NCBI RefSeq assembly: GCF_002015085.1
Contig: NZ_MUXW01000005.1
Span: 62,001 to 126,000, forward strand
Direction: 5' to 3'
Source of the DNA: Glaesserella parasuis
Lineage (GTDB): Bacteria > Pseudomonadota > Gammaproteobacteria > Enterobacterales > Pasteurellaceae
Length of the DNA: 64,000 nt
Positions 62,792 to 64,000 of the stretch are shown one piece after another; within the stretch, counting starts at the first letter, position 1; each line of letters begins with the position of its first letter. The translations under genes and the position numbers were made by a program. The notes under the pieces are model-generated. The model was not told where the DNA came from, made no database searches, and saw nothing but the letters and a program-made list of their open reading frames with translations.

Positions 62792-64000
62792 ATGAAATAT
62801 ACTAAATTCACTACATTTGTAGGAATGTGCTTGGGGGTGATGGGCATTAATGCTTTTGCCGTCGAGCCACAAATAAAAGAGAGTGAGCTGGTTATCCCAG
62901 AACCATCAAATCAACATATTACTTCAACTAAACGTGTTACGGCTCGCTTAACACAATCGCATTATCATAAGTTTCAACTAGATGATGCTTTTTCTGAGAA
63001 AATTTTTAATCGTTATATTGATTGGCTTGATGGTTCTCACAATACCTTTTTACAGTCTGATATTGATGAATTGCGCGCTAAGTATGCAACCAAGTTAGAT
63101 GAAGAACTCTATGAAGGCAAACTAGATATTGCCTTTGAAATGTATGAGTTAATGACAAAACGTCGTTATGAACGTTATAAATATGCTTTGTCTTTGTTAG
63201 ATAAAGAGCCTGATTTAAAAGGGCAGGATCAAATTGAAAATGATCGTGAAAAAGCACCGTTCCCGAAAACTACCACAGAAGCTGATGAGCTTTGGTTGCA
63301 ACGAGTAAAAAACGATATTATTAATCTTTATTTGAAAGATAAGAAATGGCCTGAAATCAAGAAAACACTGACTAAACGTTATAACTTGGCAATTCGTCGT
63401 TTAACACAAAATAAAGCCGATGATATTCTGCAAACTTATCTCAACGCTTTTGCAAGAGAAATTGATCCGCATACAAGTTATCTTTCACCTCGTGCAGCTA
63501 AACGTTTCCAAGAGAGTATGAACTTGTCTTTAGAAGGCATTGGTGCGACGCTTTCAATGGAAGATGATATTACGATCATCAAATCTTTGGTGCCTGGTGC
63601 GCCAGCAGCGCGTAGTAAAAAAATTGCAGCAGGTGACAAAATTGTTGGTGTGGGGCAATCAAAAGATAAAATCGAAGATGTGATTGGCTGGCGTTTAGAT
63701 GATGTTGTCGATAATATCAAAGGTAAAAAAGGTTCGACGGTTTATCTTGAAATTGAACCTGCTAAAGGCGGCAAAACCAAGATTATTAGTTTAGTTCGGG
63801 ATAAAATTCGTCTTGAAGACAGTGCGGCGAAATTAACTGTTGATAAAGTAGACGGAAAAAATATTGCTGTGATCAAAATTCCAAGTTTCTATATTGGTTT
63901 GACTGCAGATGTGCGTAAACTTCTCGAACAGATGAAAACCAAAAAAGCAGATGGGTTGATTATTGACCTGCGTGAAAATGGTGGCGGTTCTTTGCCTGAG
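62792..64000 (+). CDS. prc: tail-specific protease Prc/Tsp (3' end outside window)
   Basis: About 403 residues are visible of an expected 680. A signal peptide (MKYTKFTTFVGMCLGVMGINAFA) leads a helical N-terminal domain; the PDZ domain is at about residues 245-335 (GIGATLSMEDDITIIKSLVPGA, IAAGDKIVGVGQ), and the S41 domain begins with IDLRENGGGSLPE at the edge. The Ser/Lys pair lies beyond the window. Prc degrades periplasmic proteins from their C-termini and trims peptidoglycan enzymes. AGGATAG precedes the ATG. Confidence 0.95.
   Translation, partial: MKYTKFTTFVGMCLGVMGINAFAVEPQIKESELVIPEPSNQHITSTKRVTARLTQSHYHKFQLDDAFSEKIFNRYIDWLDGSHNTFLQSDIDELRAKYATKLDEELYEGKLDIAFEMYELMTKRRYERYKYALSLLDKEPDLKGQDQIENDREKAPFPKTTTEADELWLQRVKNDIINLYLKDKKWPEIKKTLTKRYNLAIRRLTQNKADDILQTYLNAFAREIDPHTSYLSPRAAKRFQESMNLSLEGIGATLSMEDDITIIKSLVPGAPAARSKKIAAGDKIVGVGQSKDKIEDVIGWRLDDVVDNIKGKKGSTVYLEIEPAKGGKTKIISLVRDKIRLEDSAAKLTVDKVDGKNIAVIKIPSFYIGLTADVRKLLEQMKTKKADGLIIDLRENGGGSLPE

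Overview
The window reads as the chromosome of a Pasteurellaceae bacterium, most likely Actinobacillus pleuropneumoniae or a very close Actinobacillus. The evidence is a TbpB whose C-lobe matches, from memory, the known A. pleuropneumoniae transferrin-binding lipoprotein; a tonB-exbB-exbD-tbpB-tbpA cluster; at least eleven copies of the Apl-type DNA uptake word ACAAGCGGT; a comNOPQ-type pseudopilin operon; and low-GC, densely coding core genes. No rRNA, tRNA or CRISPR array was recognised.

Layout. 0-1.7 kb: two family-2 glycosyltransferases, the first cut by the window edge. 1.8-4.3 kb (minus): ccmE-ccmF. 4.8-7.7 kb (minus): pntA-pntB transhydrogenase. 8-12 kb (plus): mreBCD and rarA. 12-20 kb: transferrin iron locus, with a Slam-type lipoprotein exporter on the minus strand divergent from tonB-exbB-exbD-tbpB-tbpA across a Fur-box-like site. 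20-21 kb: an IS256-family remnant split by an IS1016-like element that has a perfect 8-bp target duplication. 21-24.4 kb: raiA, a DUF4298 gene, lpxL, rdgB, ybjQ and ycgN. 24.4-31.2 kb: uvrB, glnD and sapC-sapD. 31.4-41.3 kb: eno, yajQ, parE, catalase, a metallophosphoesterase, matP, a Lon-like protease and fabA. 41.3-43.5 kb: four competence pseudopilin genes behind a near-perfect CRP-S site. 43.7-46.7 kb: lacZ behind a near-perfect CRP site. 46.8-49.4 kb (minus): mazE-mazF-rluA-norM. 49.6-53 kb: a PhnD/PhnC/PhnE-like ABC importer of the putative selenate type. 53-53.7 kb: yebE.

The interval 53.75-54.16 kb looks like a chromosomal replication origin: an AT-rich flank, eight GATC sites in 215 bp, and several DnaA boxes, two of them perfect. 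After it come rppH, a TauE/SafE permease, lgt, ybfE-fldA-fur, the seven-MCE-domain protein letB, a second IS1016-like element that abuts a truncated IS1249-like transposase, proQ and the start of prc (cut by the window end).

Functional themes are iron acquisition (Slam, Ton, Tbp and fur), cell shape and envelope (mre, lpxL, lgt, letB, prc), natural competence (uptake words, com operon, CRP-S site) and energy metabolism (ccm, pnt, eno). Points most worth a second look are the oriC candidate, a G10 tract inside glnD, the Slam/Tbp arrangement, the two IS1016-like insertions with different flanking histories, and a SapD ATPase whose H-loop histidine is replaced by asparagine.
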